DNA of 64,000 nucleotides from Grifola frondosa (GCA_001683735.1 LUGG01000003.1:124001-188000); one strand, 5' to 3'. Positions 27,066-38,803 are shown, counted from the first letter of the stretch. Translations and numbers: made by a program. The notes: generated from the sequence alone by a model not told the origin.

Positions 27066-27329
27066 GACTATAGCGCCGTTGGCAGTAAGAGTCGAAGAGG
27101 TTGGGGGTTGAGTTGATGTTGAATCCTTCCATAGCGCAATATCACGCTGGTCGGACTCCTCTTGCAGCTGCCGGTTGCCGGCGGTCAGCTGAGGATATGT
27201 CACGATCACGCTACGCGCGCTGATATGTGACCTCACGCGTCTGGACGTGACACGTGACGGAATATTTCTGTTTTCTTCCTCTCATACAACCAGTCGCGAG
27301 CATTCAGCGTTGTTCACTTAGAAGTCACA
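27066..27329. promoter_or_regulatory. divergent promoter of MaoC-hydratase and YTM1
   Basis: This is a 264-base space between two start codons. It contains the E-box-like core ACACGTGACGG at 27250-27260 and, nearby, CACGTGAC-related half sites (ATGTCACG, TGTGACCTCACG). The CACGTG core is the classic target of bHLH factors, so a shared bHLH control is possible; this is inference. Confidence 0.4.
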
Positions 27330-29182
27330 ATGGCGACAAACTCATTGGCAGAGTCCTCACATCCGGTGGTCTTCACGACCCAGACACCCTACCCTTTCCT
27401 TCACAAAAGTTCATGATTCCTACATCATGGAAACGGTACCAGCTCTCGCAACTCGTCAACAAAGCATTATCTCTTCCAAAACCTGTCCCATTCGACTTTT
27501 TGGTTCGGGGGGAATTCTTCGAGGTACTCTTGCAGAATGGTGTGCAGAGAAAGGGATCGGAGAGGTGAGTTGAACGTTCGCATCATGTCTGCATGTGTAA
27601 TTAAATGGTTCACGTATAATACAGGAAGAGACTCTGGAAATTGAGTACTTTGAGTCTGTGATGCCTCCGCAGCGGATGTCGACGCTCCCCCATGAGGACT
27701 GGGTGTCATCAATATCATGTCAGATTGCAGGGTGCGTATTCCATGTTTTGTTCCGCACAATTATGTGATATCCACTCTACTGCCACTATACTTCTGTGCT
27801 ACTTAATCAGAATCGATATACTGTCTTTAAAGCTCGCTGTCCGTCCTAAAATGCGAATACCCGAGATGACGCTCATAAAATGCATTCCATTCGAGACTTT
27901 CTCCGACTTCCCTGTGGCAGTCAGTCAAAGAATTATTACAGGCCATATGTCTTGACTCGTGGGTGTCATTGGATAATCCTGACTGTCGACGCTGGAACGA
28001 ATTTGTTTGAAAGCATCTATTCGCAAGGAGAGATTTGATGTTTTCAAAAGCTTTCATTCAATACATATCTCCCTACAACGTCATATGTTGCAATACTAAT
28101 TTATCCATTCCAGATACTTCCTTACGGCCTGCTATGACGGAAACATCCGTGCTTTCGATTATTCTCAAAAGCTCCTTCAAACAATACCTACGCACAACGC
28201 TCCCGTCTCCTCGATCTGCATCATCCCTACTCCATCCGCACCTTCAGAGTCCCATCTCATCGCGAGCGCGTCGCACGACCTTACAGCACGTATCACCCGC
28301 CTCACCCTCACCCCTGATTCCTCGACAGCTTCACCACCACAGACCCTCGCGTCGCTACACCTCCACACAGCTCCTCTTTCCTCGATCTCTGCGAACTCCT
28401 CCGGCACTCATGTCCTGACATCGTCGTGGGACGGATTGATCGGAGTCTGGAACACGTCCATCCCTACCATAGATGAGGTTCCGCTAGATGACACTCAAGC
28501 CGGGGCAGAGCGGAAAAGGCGCCGCAAGATGGGCGATGGCGACGACGCACCCCGACCACGGCGCAAGGCTCCAGCTGCGGTGCTCAAGAGCCATACGGCG
28601 CGCGTGTCCAAGGTAGTGTTCGGACGTGCTGAGCAGGATAAAACCGCGTATAGTTGCGGGTTCGACTCCACCGTGCGCGTATGGGACGTAGAGAACGAGA
28701 TATGCACAAATACAATCGTGCGCATTTCTCACGTCCTTTTTCACCTCGGAAGCTCATTGTTTCTTTTCAGACGGCGTCCTCAAAACCTTTCCTCGATTTG
28801 GCGCTGAGTCCCTCCGGGCAGAGCGCCCTCGCAGCTTCCACAGACCGCACTGTCTCACAGTACGACCTGCGCGCTTCCACGTCTTCCGCGATTACACCTT
28901 CCGTCGCGACCCTTGCGCACCCCGCTACGCCGTCGTGCATCGCCGTGTCCCCCGATTCATCATCAGAGCACCAACTGATCACCGGTGCGTATGACGGTGT
29001 TGTCCGCTTGTGGGACCTGCGCAGCATCAAGAGTGCGGTGACGAGCTTCAAGGCGTGGGAGGGGAAGGACGTAGGGAAGAAAGTGCTTAGTGTCGATTGG
29101 GCGCGGGGTGGTCGGCGTAGGAGGTGAGGGTGGTGTCGAGATATGGCGCGTCGGGGAGGGAGACCGTGCACTCCCTACGTGA
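27330..29182 (+). CDS. YTM1: Ribosome biogenesis WD-repeat protein YTM1/WDR12
   Basis: YTM1 belongs to the NOP7-ERB1-YTM1 (PeBoW) complex that matures 27S pre-rRNA in the nucleolus. The N-terminal Notchless-like ubiquitin-like domain reads MATNSLAESSHPVVFTTQ, FMIPTSWKRYQLSQLVNKAL, FDFLVRGEIL and EYFESVMPPQRMSTLPHEDW. WD repeats follow: GYFLTACYDGNIRAFDYSQK, SHLIASASHDLTARI, GTHVLTSSWDGLIGVW, AYSCGFDSTVRVWDVE, ALAASTDRTVSQYDLR and LITGAYDGVVRLWDL. The acidic/basic loop between repeats (ERKRRRKMGDGDDAPRPRRK) is usual for the family. The last segment (VLSVDWAR, then VVGVGGEGGVEIW) needs a one-base shift near 29106, probably an indel. Several introns are present (for example near 27567-27625 and 28717-28771). 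Confidence 0.93.
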
Positions 29183-29426
29183 ATCGCTTGTTGAACAAAA
29201 AGGCACTTGCTAGCGAGTACATTTATATGTCGATATTATTGCCAGTGTGATTGTCCCGGAAGCATCTGTCGATACCACCTTCAGATTATGTCGTGACGGA
29301 CGCGTGACGCGACGTGCCAGTTGTTACCCTGCCATCGGCGTGACATGCGATCAAGTCGTCTATCTTATCCTCTGCCCAAGTCCACCTGCACCCTAGCACT
29401 TTGCAACCACGGCAGCGTCGTTTCGC

Positions 29427-30653
29427 ATGCGCCGCGCGGTCTCGAGTGGACTGCAGCCTCGACTCGCGACTTCAAGCGTGCGATATGCAAGGACCCAACG
29501 CCAATACACCACCGTGAGTCCGTCTGAATCGCCACTCTCCCCAGGTGTGTCTTCATTCGTAACCACAGGCACCCTCAGAACATATCCCCTCTCCCCAACC
29601 CGCACCCATAGCTCATGCTGTCCCCCACCCACGTGTCGGCTCCGGACACGAGATCCTGCGCGCAATTCACACCCTAGACCCCAAACGCCTCACGTCCGCC
29701 GACTACCTCGAGCTCAACGCGCGCCCCAACATCTGGGACCGCGAGTTCCTCTTCGCACTGGACCACAAGACCATGGAAGCCGGCGGGAGGTGGCGACGCC
29801 CGCAGGCGGGGAAGACAGAGCACGTCGCACGCCTCCTGTACCGCAGCACGGCTGCCGGCCTGGCGGGCTCCACCTCCATCATCAATTACCCCTTCCCGCC
29901 CCACACGAACGGGTTCCTGTACTACTGTGTCCCCCGCGTGCGCCGCCCACTGCGGGCGAGATCCGATTCCGCGTCACTGGTGATGGCGACCCCCGGAGCT
30001 TCGCGCGCGGTGCCGACGTGCTGCTGCCGCACGACTTCCCCTGGCGCATCCCCCTCATCACCGCGGCCTCTGCAGGTAGTTACCGCATGTTCCACGACAT
30101 CCTGCTGCGCGACGGCCTCGTCTCGCCGTCCTTGATGGAGTACTGCCAATCGTTCGGGCAAGAGATGGCGTTGAATTATGACAGCAAACTTATTTATTCG
30201 TTCGGGCAGCCGTTTGTCGTGGACTTTGCTCAGGGAACGTTCCGGTTTTGGACGCTGGATGCGGGTGCGTTGTACCAGAACGACCTATTCTACTGCTTCT
30301 CGGACCGGCCTATAAACGGCAAGCGCATGCAGCCATATTCCGGTGAGCCCCGACACAATGTTCCAGCATCGTCCATTCGCTCATTCCTCACAGGCTCCGC
30401 CATCTGCTGCTTCGAACGCTCGACGCTGGCGGAGCACGCCGACCGTCGCATGGTGGTCTTGCGTTTCGTGAAGATCATCGAGCCCGCAGAATGCGACTCT
30501 CGCTATGATGGGTACGTGCGCAGACCCGTGGAAGGCGAGCTGCTGTGGAGAGGCGGCCGCCCGTGGGCGTGCGATGTCGACAAGCGCCCCTTGCGCCTCG
30601 CCGCGCTGCGTGTCTTGTTTGACCACGAGAAGGAACGTGTGGTGGCGGAGTAG
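29427..30653 (+). CDS. Conserved protein with mitochondrial presequence, function unknown
   Basis: The N-terminus MRRAVSSGLQPRLATSSVRY is basic and hydroxylated without acids, a typical mitochondrial targeting peptide. After an intron near 29517-29566, the mature part reads LDPKRLTSADYLELNARPNI and WDREFLFALDHKTMEAGGRW. The long second half includes YRMFHDILLRDGLVSPSLME and MALNYDSKLIYSFGQPFVVD, and ends DHEKERVVAE. A 51-base in-frame GT-AG stretch near 30341-30391 may be an intron. A frame change near 29935 (from ...TNGFLYYC to PPRAPPTAGEIRFRVTGDGD) suggests another splice or an indel. I recognise no named domain. It sits convergent to the GBB dioxygenase gene. Confidence 0.6.
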   Translation: MRRAVSSGLQPRLATSSVRYARTQRQYTTVSPSESPLSPGVSSFVTTGTLRTYPLSPTRTHSSCCPPPTCRLRTRDPARNSHPRPQTPHVRRLPRAQRAPQHLGPRVPLRTGPQDHGSRREVATPAGGEDRARRTPPVPQHGCRPGGLHLHHQLPLPAPHERVPVLLCPPRAPPTAGEIRFRVTGDGDPRSFARGADVLLPHDFPWRIPLITAASAGSYRMFHDILLRDGLVSPSLMEYCQSFGQEMALNYDSKLIYSFGQPFVVDFAQGTFRFWTLDAGALYQNDLFYCFSDRPINGKRMQPYSGEPRHNVPASSIRSFLTGSAICCFERSTLAEHADRRMVVLRFVKIIEPAECDSRYDGYVRRPVEGELLWRGGRPWACDVDKRPLRLAALRVLFDHEKERVVAE

Positions 30654-31412
30654 CGTTTGAGTGAGGCTGGTGTGGGTTCGAGTCGTATGCCATACTCATG
30701 GATTAGGTTACTCGTTTGGGTGCGCTCTTTGATTGCTGCATGGCGCCCTGCCTTTGGGCATCCTCTGGGGAGGATTGGTATGCCGGGCGAGTCTCTAGAA
30801 ATGGCTTACCTTGCGATGAGGCCGCGCCGACTGGCCGCTGGCGGCCTTCATGCTTTGGGCGCAGCGGCATTCACAGAGGGTTCGTCGCAGGAGGTGGAGC
30901 TGTTGGGATCGGGCGCTTAGGCTTTGGGATGGTCACGCTTGAATGGTCCTTGGGGTGGTAGCGCGCCCCCATGTGCATCAGCATCTGTTGCTCGTGTGCT
31001 CGCGTTGTATAACAGATATGGCGTGTATTTCCGAGTAGAGAGCGTGGTGAATAGTTACTCTAGGCGGGCATTTTGTGTTGTGATGTATATCATGTCATAC
31101 TGTCGCATCGGTGTAACATACCAGCAGCGTAGAGCAATTCAGCGCGAGCAAAGGTTTCAACGTGTAAAGTGTTGTATGTCCGCTGGACGTTTGATGCACT
31201 CGTGCAGCGGCAGCCTTGATCGCAACACTGTCTCGCTTGCAACGATGGGATAGGCGAGCGGATGGCTTTCCCTTACGCCGAAATACTTCCCTTATCTCTC
31301 TTTTTCGAGACTTTCCACATCACTCTTATGCGTGAATACATGGGTATCCAATTGATGCTTTCAGAAAGTGGGAAAGAAACCCCCTTTTACCAATTTGGGC
31401 CCACCGCCCTCC
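30654..31412. other. intergenic between convergent genes
   Basis: This is the 3' side of two convergent genes, 0.76 kb. Short open frames are present but nothing supports coding; probably UTRs. Confidence 0.4.
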
Positions 31413-32667
31413 CTATTTGTGCTCCAGCGCCTCCCTCAACGTCCGCCCGCGATCCAACACCGCGTCCGCCTCGAGATAGCACCCCTTCAACCACCGATTC
31501 GTCGCGCCGCCCTCCGCGCCGGGGCGCTCCGCAAACTCCGTGCGCGCATGCAGCGCGCGGCGGTTATCAAACACGACCGCATCGCCCTCGCGCAGCAAAT
31601 ACTCAAACTTTGCCTCGGGCGCCTCGAGGAGCGCGGCGAAGCGCGCGAAGGCAGCGTAGAACGCGGGGGGCGTGTCAGGGGCGAGCGGGGCCTGGAAGGG
31701 CGGGGAGTAGTTGACGAACTGGATGGGGGCGGGGCCGGGGGGGCTGGAGAAGGGTGCGAGCTGGATGACGGGGTGGGCGTGGTGCAGGTGGTGGCCGTCG
31801 TTGATGTAGTGGTAGGCGACGGGCGTGGTGGCGAGCGTGGCGAAGTCGGCGGGGTGCGACTCGCGCAGAGCGGAGGCTGCGCGCAGGGCGTCGACGAAGA
31901 TGCTCGTGCCGCCAGTGACGCGGTTGCGGAGGCAGTGGAGGATCTGGTAGCGCGGCGGGTGCTGGTAGTACCTGGAGAAAGCATGTCAATCGCGGGTTAT
32001 GGGAGACATGAAGGGGCGTACAGGAGGTCCATGTGGAGGCCGAGGTTGACGTTGGTGTAGGCGATGTTGCGGCTGTTGGCGATTCTTCACGTCCCAGGTC
32101 TCGCCGTAGAACGTCGTGCGGATCTCGCCGAGTGTCCCCGCGAGGGTGCGCAGTTCGCAGGCCTCGTTGGACGTCTCCACATTCGGCACGCCGGTGAGGA
32201 ACAGTAGGCCATAACGCGTGAGCTGTGTGAGCGCCGCCAGCAGGCCCGCCGGGGACTTGATGTCCGCGTACGGCAGGAAGAGCCCGGGCACGGACGCGAT
32301 CCGTGCAGCGTCCCACTGCTCGGGGTCGACGTCGCGGTGGAACGCGTGCAACTTGCTCGGGGACGAGTAACGGTCCAGGAATTCCGCGGGATAGTGGGAG
32401 CGATGGCCTCCGGGCTCAGCCCAGGTTATGTGCACGCCATCGTCGGCGATCTTGAGGCCGTCGTGGGGGCTGGACGTCAGCGGGGATGTCGGAGGTGCGG
32501 TGCAGCTTTTGGCTTGTGGATGGCTGGAGACAGCGCGGGCATTGGCAGGAGTCGCGCAGCCAGCGGTACGGGAAGGTCTGGCCCTTGTACGCGAGGCTGC
32601 TCGAATGTCGAGTGGCGCGAAGGGAGTGCGTGTGGCGGAGTATACGGCTCAGTACTCTTGAATTCAT
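31413..32667 (-). CDS. Gamma-butyrobetaine/trimethyllysine dioxygenase family (frame breaks)
   Basis: This is a 2-oxoglutarate, Fe(II)-dependent enzyme of the TauD/BBOX1-TMLHE family, which acts in carnitine biosynthesis, mostly in mitochondria. It starts MNSRVLSRILRHTHSLRATR (presequence-like). The zinc-binding N-terminal domain is FPYRWLRDSCQCPRCLQPST then QKLHRTSDIP, with CxCxxC plus His. The catalytic core shows NIAYTNVNLGLHMDLLYYQH (iron HxD motif), PPRYQILHCLRN, the distal histidine and arginine region NRRALHARTEF, and C-terminal RWLKGCYLEADAVLDRGRTL. The frame is broken by one extra base in a run of five C (32465-32469) and again near 32079, probably sequence error since all catalytic residues survive. 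An intron near 31978-32030 has its donor at CTCCT|gtacg. BBOX and TMLHE cannot be separated by eye; the position of the Zn domain is common to both. Confidence 0.85.
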
Positions 32668-33214
32668 GGGCGCTATGGGCATCGAAGCGGGCAAGGCGGC
32701 ATGCACTGAAAGAGCTGAAGGAAGAGTGAGTGTACAACCCTGACCCTGGAACATGGTACAGTCGTACGATCGTAACCCTAGGCCTAGATCATCGGAAATC
32801 GACATCTCCGTTATCCCGTGTCGCAAGTTCAAGCACATGCCAATTGCTGTAGACTGCACTAGCTAGTTCACCAAGGTGAGTGTATCATCTCATAAATCTC
32901 TGGATAGCTATTGCAACACTTGTGCAAGCAGATGGTGAAGAATAGCAACATAGTTCGAGCTTCGGCTTCAAGACCGAATAAGTATTGTACAATGACAAAT
33001 CGATATCCAAGACGCGGTGATCTATCTACTCCAGTAACGACAAACCTGCAGTATTTAAACAATATCTGAAGTTGAAGCAACGTGTGAAAAATATTTGCCT
33101 CATATTTCTTGGAAAATCGACCCATCCAGCGAGGCCGAAGTCCTACGGCTGTAGCGCGATGAAGATGAGAATGTCTTGAACGAACCAAAGATCCAACATC
33201 GAAACGTACCACCC
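32668..33214. other. intergenic, nothing recognised
   Basis: This 0.55 kb should hold the promoter of the dioxygenase gene and the 3' end of the nucleotidyltransferase-like gene. No other gene is visible. Confidence 0.4.
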
Positions 33215-33953
33215 TCAAACATTGAATCCCACGAGGTCCCACGAAAACGCCGTATCACCAAACTCTTCCAAAAAATCATAAACACGCTCCTGCGTATCAT
33301 CCAAGAACTCTACCGGGATCCACATCAAGTTGGCCTGATATGCGTCCTGCTCCAGCTCACACGCAATCGCCAGCAGCTCCTTGATGTCCTCCACGTCCAC
33401 GTACTGCTTCTCCTGCATGTCCGCGCGGGGCGAGGCCCGGTGGTCCGACCACCCCTGCAGCTTGAGCAGGAGCAGCGGCATGATCGGCATGACGGGCAGG
33501 TTGTTGATCACGTCCTCCTGCCCGTCGGGAACGTGCGGGATGTTGAGCACACCCGGGATGAGGATGTCCACCTTGCACGCCCGCCGCTGGCGGCCGTGTG
33601 AGGAAGATCGCACCAGAGCACCTCGTAGGTTGCGCGGCTGTTGTTGGAAGGGACGAGGAAGAAGTCCTCGTCGTCGGCTACCAGGTAATGCTTCAGTTCC
33701 TCGGTATCGTACTCGTCCGTCAGAACAATGAGGTCCAAATCCTGGAATGGTTCGTAGAGGCTTGGTCGGTACTTGCTCTGCTTGTCTGCACGATCGGAGA
33801 AGAGGTAGGACTTACATTTGGCGTTCGAGATGTTCCATACAAAGAACAACCTGCGCTTCCAAACAGACAGCATCGTAGCCCATAAGAGTTGAAGATATCG
33901 ATTGCCCTCCCAGCGATATCGTATATCTCATCTAGCTGAGGAGCGGATGCCAT
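33215..33953 (-). CDS. Nucleotidyltransferase-like protein
   Basis: This starts MASAPQLDEIYDIAGRAIDI and reads LRCCLFGSAGCSLYGTSRTP, then, after an intron (about 33742-33817), DLDLIVLTDEYDTEELKHY. The G-S-x(n)-D-x-D arrangement is the minimal nucleotidyltransferase fold signature, with Gly-Ser and the metal-binding Asp-x-Asp. The second half (KVDILIPGVLNIPHVPDGQE, then LPVMPIMPLLLLKLQGWSDH) carries another Asp of the triad in VDIL. The end is SWDLVGFNV. Near 33600 the frame shifts by one base. This protein type occurs in many agaricomycete genomes as hypothetical; its acceptor is unknown. Confidence 0.65.
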
Positions 33954-34188
33954 TGAAACACCTTTAAGTTATGACGATGGCAGAAGATACCTATCTGCGC
34001 ATCCATCAGAGGAACAAAGGTGCTGCCCTATTGTTAACATCATTCTTCGCTTCGAACTTGCCCAAACTTGACCAAAAGCTCCCTTTTGGAAAAGTAAATA
34101 GATTCTATTGATAAGGGCTTATGTTTTAAATATATTGTTATTTTCACTCATAATTTCCAAATTGGGTTCCTGCGGTTCACAGGTCTAC

Positions 34189-34196
34189 AGTTTGGT
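34189..34196. repeat. 8-bp target-site duplication, left of KDZ copy A
   Basis: AGTTTGGT here matches AGTTTGGT at 43909-43916 exactly, directly bordering the element. KDZ/Zisupton elements are known to make 8-bp duplications. Confidence 0.9.
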
Positions 34197-35163
34197 CACC
34201 TCGACCTCACGTGTACCTCGGCTACTTAGCCTGCCATACCGGACCGGGTGTGACAGGCTAATTAGCCTTGACTGCCTAATTCCGACACACTGCCAGTACC
34301 ACTGCCCGTAATTCCCGCTCCCTTCCTCATTAGTAAACTCCTCCTCGGGGAGATATCGGATAGCGATAAGGACCGTCCCGACGCGCCTCGGCATCACCCC
34401 ATCACGTGCTCCGCGCCTAGCCACCGATTACCTTGCGATCCCGATCCCGCCACTCCCCGCCGTGGCGGGACATGCGTCGTCGTCGTCGTCGCCGACGCCG
34501 ACGACATTCTGCCCATTCCCCCCCATATGTCATCTGTTTCCCTCCGTTTCTTTTCCCCCCGCGCTGCACATGCACTCCGCCACGTGACGGCCCTATCCTG
34601 CCACTCCCCGCCGCCACGCAACATGCGTCGTCGTCGTCGTCGCCGACGCCGTCGACATTCTGCCCGTTCCTCCCCCGTATGCTATCCGTTTCCCTCCGTT
34701 TCTTTTCCCCCGCGCTGCACATGCACTCCGCCACGTGACGGCCCTATCCCGCCACTCCCTGCCACGGCGGGACATGCGTCGTCGTCATCGTCGTCGATGC
34801 TGACGATATTCTGCTCGTTCCTCCCCCGTATGTTATCCGTTTCCCTCCGTTTCTTTTTCCACTGCACTGTACATGCACTCCTCCATGTGTCGTTGCGATC
34901 CCGCCACTCCTGCTGCCACGCAACATGCGTTGGCATCACTGTCGCCGACGCTGACGACGTACCCCGTCCCTCCCCCGTATCTTCACCGTTTCCTTCCATT
35001 TCCTCTGCCCCTGTACTGTACATGCATCACACCATGCGCTTTTGCCATCCCACCGCTTCCCACCACCACGCAACATGCATCGGCGTCACTGTCGCCGATG
35101 CCGATCACATACCCTCCGTATCTCCCCCGTATCTGCACCTTTTCCCTCCGTTTCTTTTCCATT
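34197..35163. repeat. KDZ copy A distal terminal inverted repeat with 5 tandem units
   Basis: About 230 unique bases include the perfect palindrome AGGCTAATTAGCCT (34255-34268). Five units of about 151 bp follow; the shared word GCCACTCC lies at about 34449, 34600, 34751 and 34903, with a degenerate fifth near 35049. Two units carry CCACGTGACGGCCCTAT, and the first three have a GTC-run followed by a GAC-run able to fold as a hairpin (for example 34474-34505). Units decay toward the interior. Confidence 0.85.
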
Positions 35164-35470
35164 AGTACAGCACTTATATGTAGTGCTTGTGTGTTATGTT
35201 CCATATACAACTGGTGTGTTTGCCACTCGGCAACCGAGACTTCTTAAGTAGTGTGTGTCTCAATGCACTCATTTATGATAGTAGATAAACATACATGCAA
35301 GGAAGGTGAGGTGAGTCAGTCAGATACCAGGAGATGCTAGATTACATGGAAACCGGGTGTACTGCCATTCGTGCTACAAAACGTCGGTGTTATGTCGCGG
35401 CCGCCCGACACCACTATCACATCGTGCACCGCCCAACAAGAAGCCCTAGCTGACATCAACGCCACATCCG

Positions 35471-37369
35471 TCATGAACTGGTATTGTCTGGGGGGGCATT
35501 TTGCTGATTGGCTCGTCCCATCCTCGGTCCCCGTGGTACACCTTTGTCTTTGCGCGGTTTCTGAGTTTTCTTTGGGACGCTTCAAGCTCGCGCCATCGGC
35601 ACCTGATACGACATTGATGAACTCCGTGAACGGACCGTTAGTTCTCGGTTGCTCCCTGCCTAGTGCTGGCTGCTCGTTGCGTTGGGACGGGTCTGGGTGC
35701 AGGGTGAGCAGCTGGGGTTCGTGATGACAGGGCTTCGTGAGATCCTGAATTTGACAAATGGGTGATAGACGAACCAGTATCTTCCCCTTCACGGAGGACG
35801 TCAGAGAGTGAACAGAAGCCCCGGCATCTTGGACTGCATGGTCGTTGCCTCCGCCATTGCCTCCGCCGTTGCCTTCGCTGTTGGCTCCGCTGTTGGCTCC
35901 ATGCTCGCCTCCGTGCTCACCTCCGATACCCTCGCCTCCGACACCCTCGCCTCCACCTCCTTCATTCGTTTCTTCGCCACCAATGTTCTTGATCCCGTGG
36001 TGCTCACTGTCTTCATGACCGGCACCGCCAGCCACCTCCATCCTCTCACGGAAGCGGGCCTCTGACCATGCTTTCATCTCATTGTTACTGAGCTTCGCGA
36101 AGTGCGTTGCTCCGGACTCCCAAGCCTGGAATAGGACCTGAAGCTCTGTGCGTGAGCCGAGATCCCCTGGACTGCAGAATTTCGCCAACGGCCAGTTCTT
36201 GATTACGACGCTGTACTTCTCGGTGATTTGCGTATCGAAGTTGGTGTATGACATGCGCGATATCTTCCGATTTCCTGAAGATTGACCTATGATAATCTGT
36301 TTCAGTAGGAGTGAAGAGGAATTGTAGGTTTACTCACACAGCTTCTCAAGGATCAGGGCACTAGTCCTCTTCTTGAGTGCAATGAGCTCTTCCTGATAGT
36401 TGTTCACAACACCTAGTATGCAGCTTCTGTTAGTAGGAAAACGAAGGTGTCGCGGGGAACTTCACTGACCTTCAACACCAGAAATACAATATGCTTCCAA
36501 CCGGATCACGACGTCTAATACGGGGGTCTTGAACAAAAGATTGAAGAAGTCGCTGACTCGCTGGCTACTGACGAATGCGAATGGCTGATTAAACTGCTCG
36601 TGATTAGATCTAGCGGCAAGAAGAACAATTTCTATGCCAGAACGTTCACTGAGCATCTCCAGCTGTGTTCCGAACTGTCTTTCAGTAGAATAATACAGGT
36701 ATGAGTCAATATAACTCACCTCTCGTTGGACGCTCGCAAGTGTTGCACGCACGTCATGAAACGCGTTAAGAGGGACATTGTGTTTGGCAAGCGCTTTAGT
36801 TTCACGCTGGTCGCTGATCTCCACAATATAATCGTCTGTTGCTGCTATCTGTTCCTCCTTGGTCATTGCTTGCCATATCGCCGAAATCTCCCGAGTGAGC
36901 TGGTCAATCTGTTTGCGCGGTTCTCCATCGGGGATCTCTGAGCAAACAAAAATTAGGTACGAGAGTTCAAGAACGAGAGAAGTAGATGAAAACATGCCTC
37001 GATTAATCCGCTGACTCTCCTTCCGCAAAAAAGCATTCCACCGTGTAATCGTGTGTGACTTCTTCTTGAGTCGGAGTGCTGCATAAGCTCCCTGTAGTAG
37101 TACTCAACAGTATGAGAGCCGAACTGCTCCCGCAGCTGTCTTGCTTCCTGCCAGATGACCTCGTTGGCGGCTATAAGAGCCTTCTTGTAGGCTTCTCGAT
37201 GTGACAAGCGCTTCTCTTTGAGAAGCGCCTTCTCGACCGGTGTCCGACTGATGGTCTTGCGCTTTGTACGGTAGCGCCAGGGAGTCCGTGTCTTGCTGAC
37301 AATCTGTTTTCGATTCTTGCTCAGGAGACGTTGGACCCCATGGTCAGGAGTCTGAGTAGGCAGAGACAT
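35471..37369 (-). CDS. KDZ copy A gene 3: HMG-box-like protein (frameshifted copy)
   Basis: This is the counterpart of gene 3 of copy B (59738-61643), read on the minus strand. The start MSLPTQTPDHGVQRLLSKNR is preserved. A missing C near 37075 changes ELMQHSRLKKKSHT to ELMQHSDSRRSHT, and at least six further one-base deletions fall between about 35480 and 35790, scrambling the C-terminal reading frame. The HMG-like region and Gly/Glu/His-rich part remain in alternating frames. See copy B for domain detail. Confidence 0.6.
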
Positions 37370-37531
37370 GGGGTAGGTGTCGTCAAATCCCTTATCACGC
37401 GACGCGCAGAGCACCTACAAAAAAACATGTTAATTACGTGATTAACTGCACTGCTTGAGAGGTTACGAAGAGATTGGAAGAATGGATTCTAAACATACGA
37501 CAACATTGTATGTAAGATACTAGCAAATTGG

Positions 37532-38803
37532 TCAGTTGGCATCTGCAACCCCGAAGAGTAACCAGAGGAAATGAAGTTCCATCACTGGCATGCCTCTCCC
37601 TGCCAAGTACCCGATGAACTCCTCCTCCGAACTACTCCTCGTAAGGGTGTTGTTGATGATCAGCATGGCTTCGGAAGAGTACCCGTGAGTGAAAAGATAC
37701 GTATTCACCCAGTATCCGAGGGTGAGGATAGGAACTTGCTCTCGGTCGACTCGGTCGTAGTGAGTTCTCACAATGCCGTGCAGCTCGCGCTCGTAACGGT
37801 AAACTGGGGGAGGGGTAGTGGATGCCGAAGGCTGGGTGATCTGAGGTGGAGACAGGATTCGATTGAACGGCGTTGGTTTGTTGACACTGTCGCCAAACCC
37901 GAGATCTATACAAAACATACTTCAATGATGAGTGAGAAATGTTAGAGATTATGCTTACTCTCGAATGAAAAGCTCATCTCACTCATTGGAGACGAACTCA
38001 TTGTGCTAGATGCTGCACTGTTGACAGACGTGAATGTGGTAGAAGCTGGGTGATGATCAGCATTGGCGCGAAGAGAACCAATTTGAGCTGCTTACGTCTA
38101 TACGGAGTTCTCGGCGTTTCCGTGGTCTTCTGTGGGATGCCAGTAGTCTGTGGCTTTGATGGACTACTAGCTTCGTACTGTGCTTTCACGTTGATGAAAG
38201 TGTCCGTCAGCGAAGCAGCCATCTCGTCACTAATTGGATCGACTGAGGCCCAATATCTCTCCTCGTCTGGCGAGTCCTCCGCATCTCCCCCCTTTCTCAC
38301 CATAAACTCGAGGGCCTCCCGAAACTCGTGGAACTTCTTGTATCTGTTGTTGCTGAACTTCAAGATCTCTAACTTGACATCATCCCTGGAGAGCAGTGAG
38401 ATGATCAGAGGAACATACATCAAAGGTATGTTAAACGTACCATTTGTAGTATACTCCCGTATGATGCCCATAAACCACTGCATAGAACTCACTGGTCCCT
38501 GCCATTGCGCCGCTGATAAGGTCAAGAGAGTCATTGTGTTCCATCGCATGAAGGATCGCAGAAGCCGGTGAGTTCAAAGGAAGACCAGCGAAGATGATTT
38601 GCAACTTCTGGACTTCCACGGCCTGCTCCAGCATTATACATTTAACAACGATGGGCAGCGAATTCCTGTGGCAGGCAAGGGCGACTGGTGGGCTACATCA
38701 CGTTTACTTCGAACGAAGCGTTGTACTGATACTATCAACAGACGTACCGCTTTATGTGAATCCCAGCATGCACTCCACCCAATACGACAAATCGAGGACT
38801 CAT
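37532..38803 (-). CDS. KDZ copy A gene 2: RNase H1 N-terminal-domain protein
   Basis: Essentially the same as gene 2 of copy B. It starts MSPRFVVLGGVHAGIHIKR and ends WLLFGVADAN. The hybrid-binding domain FYAVVYGHHTGVYYKW then RYKKFHEFREALEFM is intact. It lies between the transposase and the HMG-like gene, same strand, which suits transposon-encoded accessory genes. See copy B for interpretation. Confidence 0.7.

Noticed and set aside
34430..35163. CRISPR-like array
   Set aside because: The repeats are about 151 bp without spacers, in a eukaryotic transposon end, so they are subterminal repeats.
34400..35170. Arg/Ser/His-rich open frames in the KDZ termini (for example 34527-35165)
   Set aside because: They come from the tandem (CGT)-rich units, appear in several frames and both strands, and have no motif; not genes.
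35371..36065. Plus-strand Ala/Ser-rich frames opposite KDZ gene 3
   Set aside because: Shadow frames of the low-complexity Gly/Glu/His codons of the real minus-strand gene.
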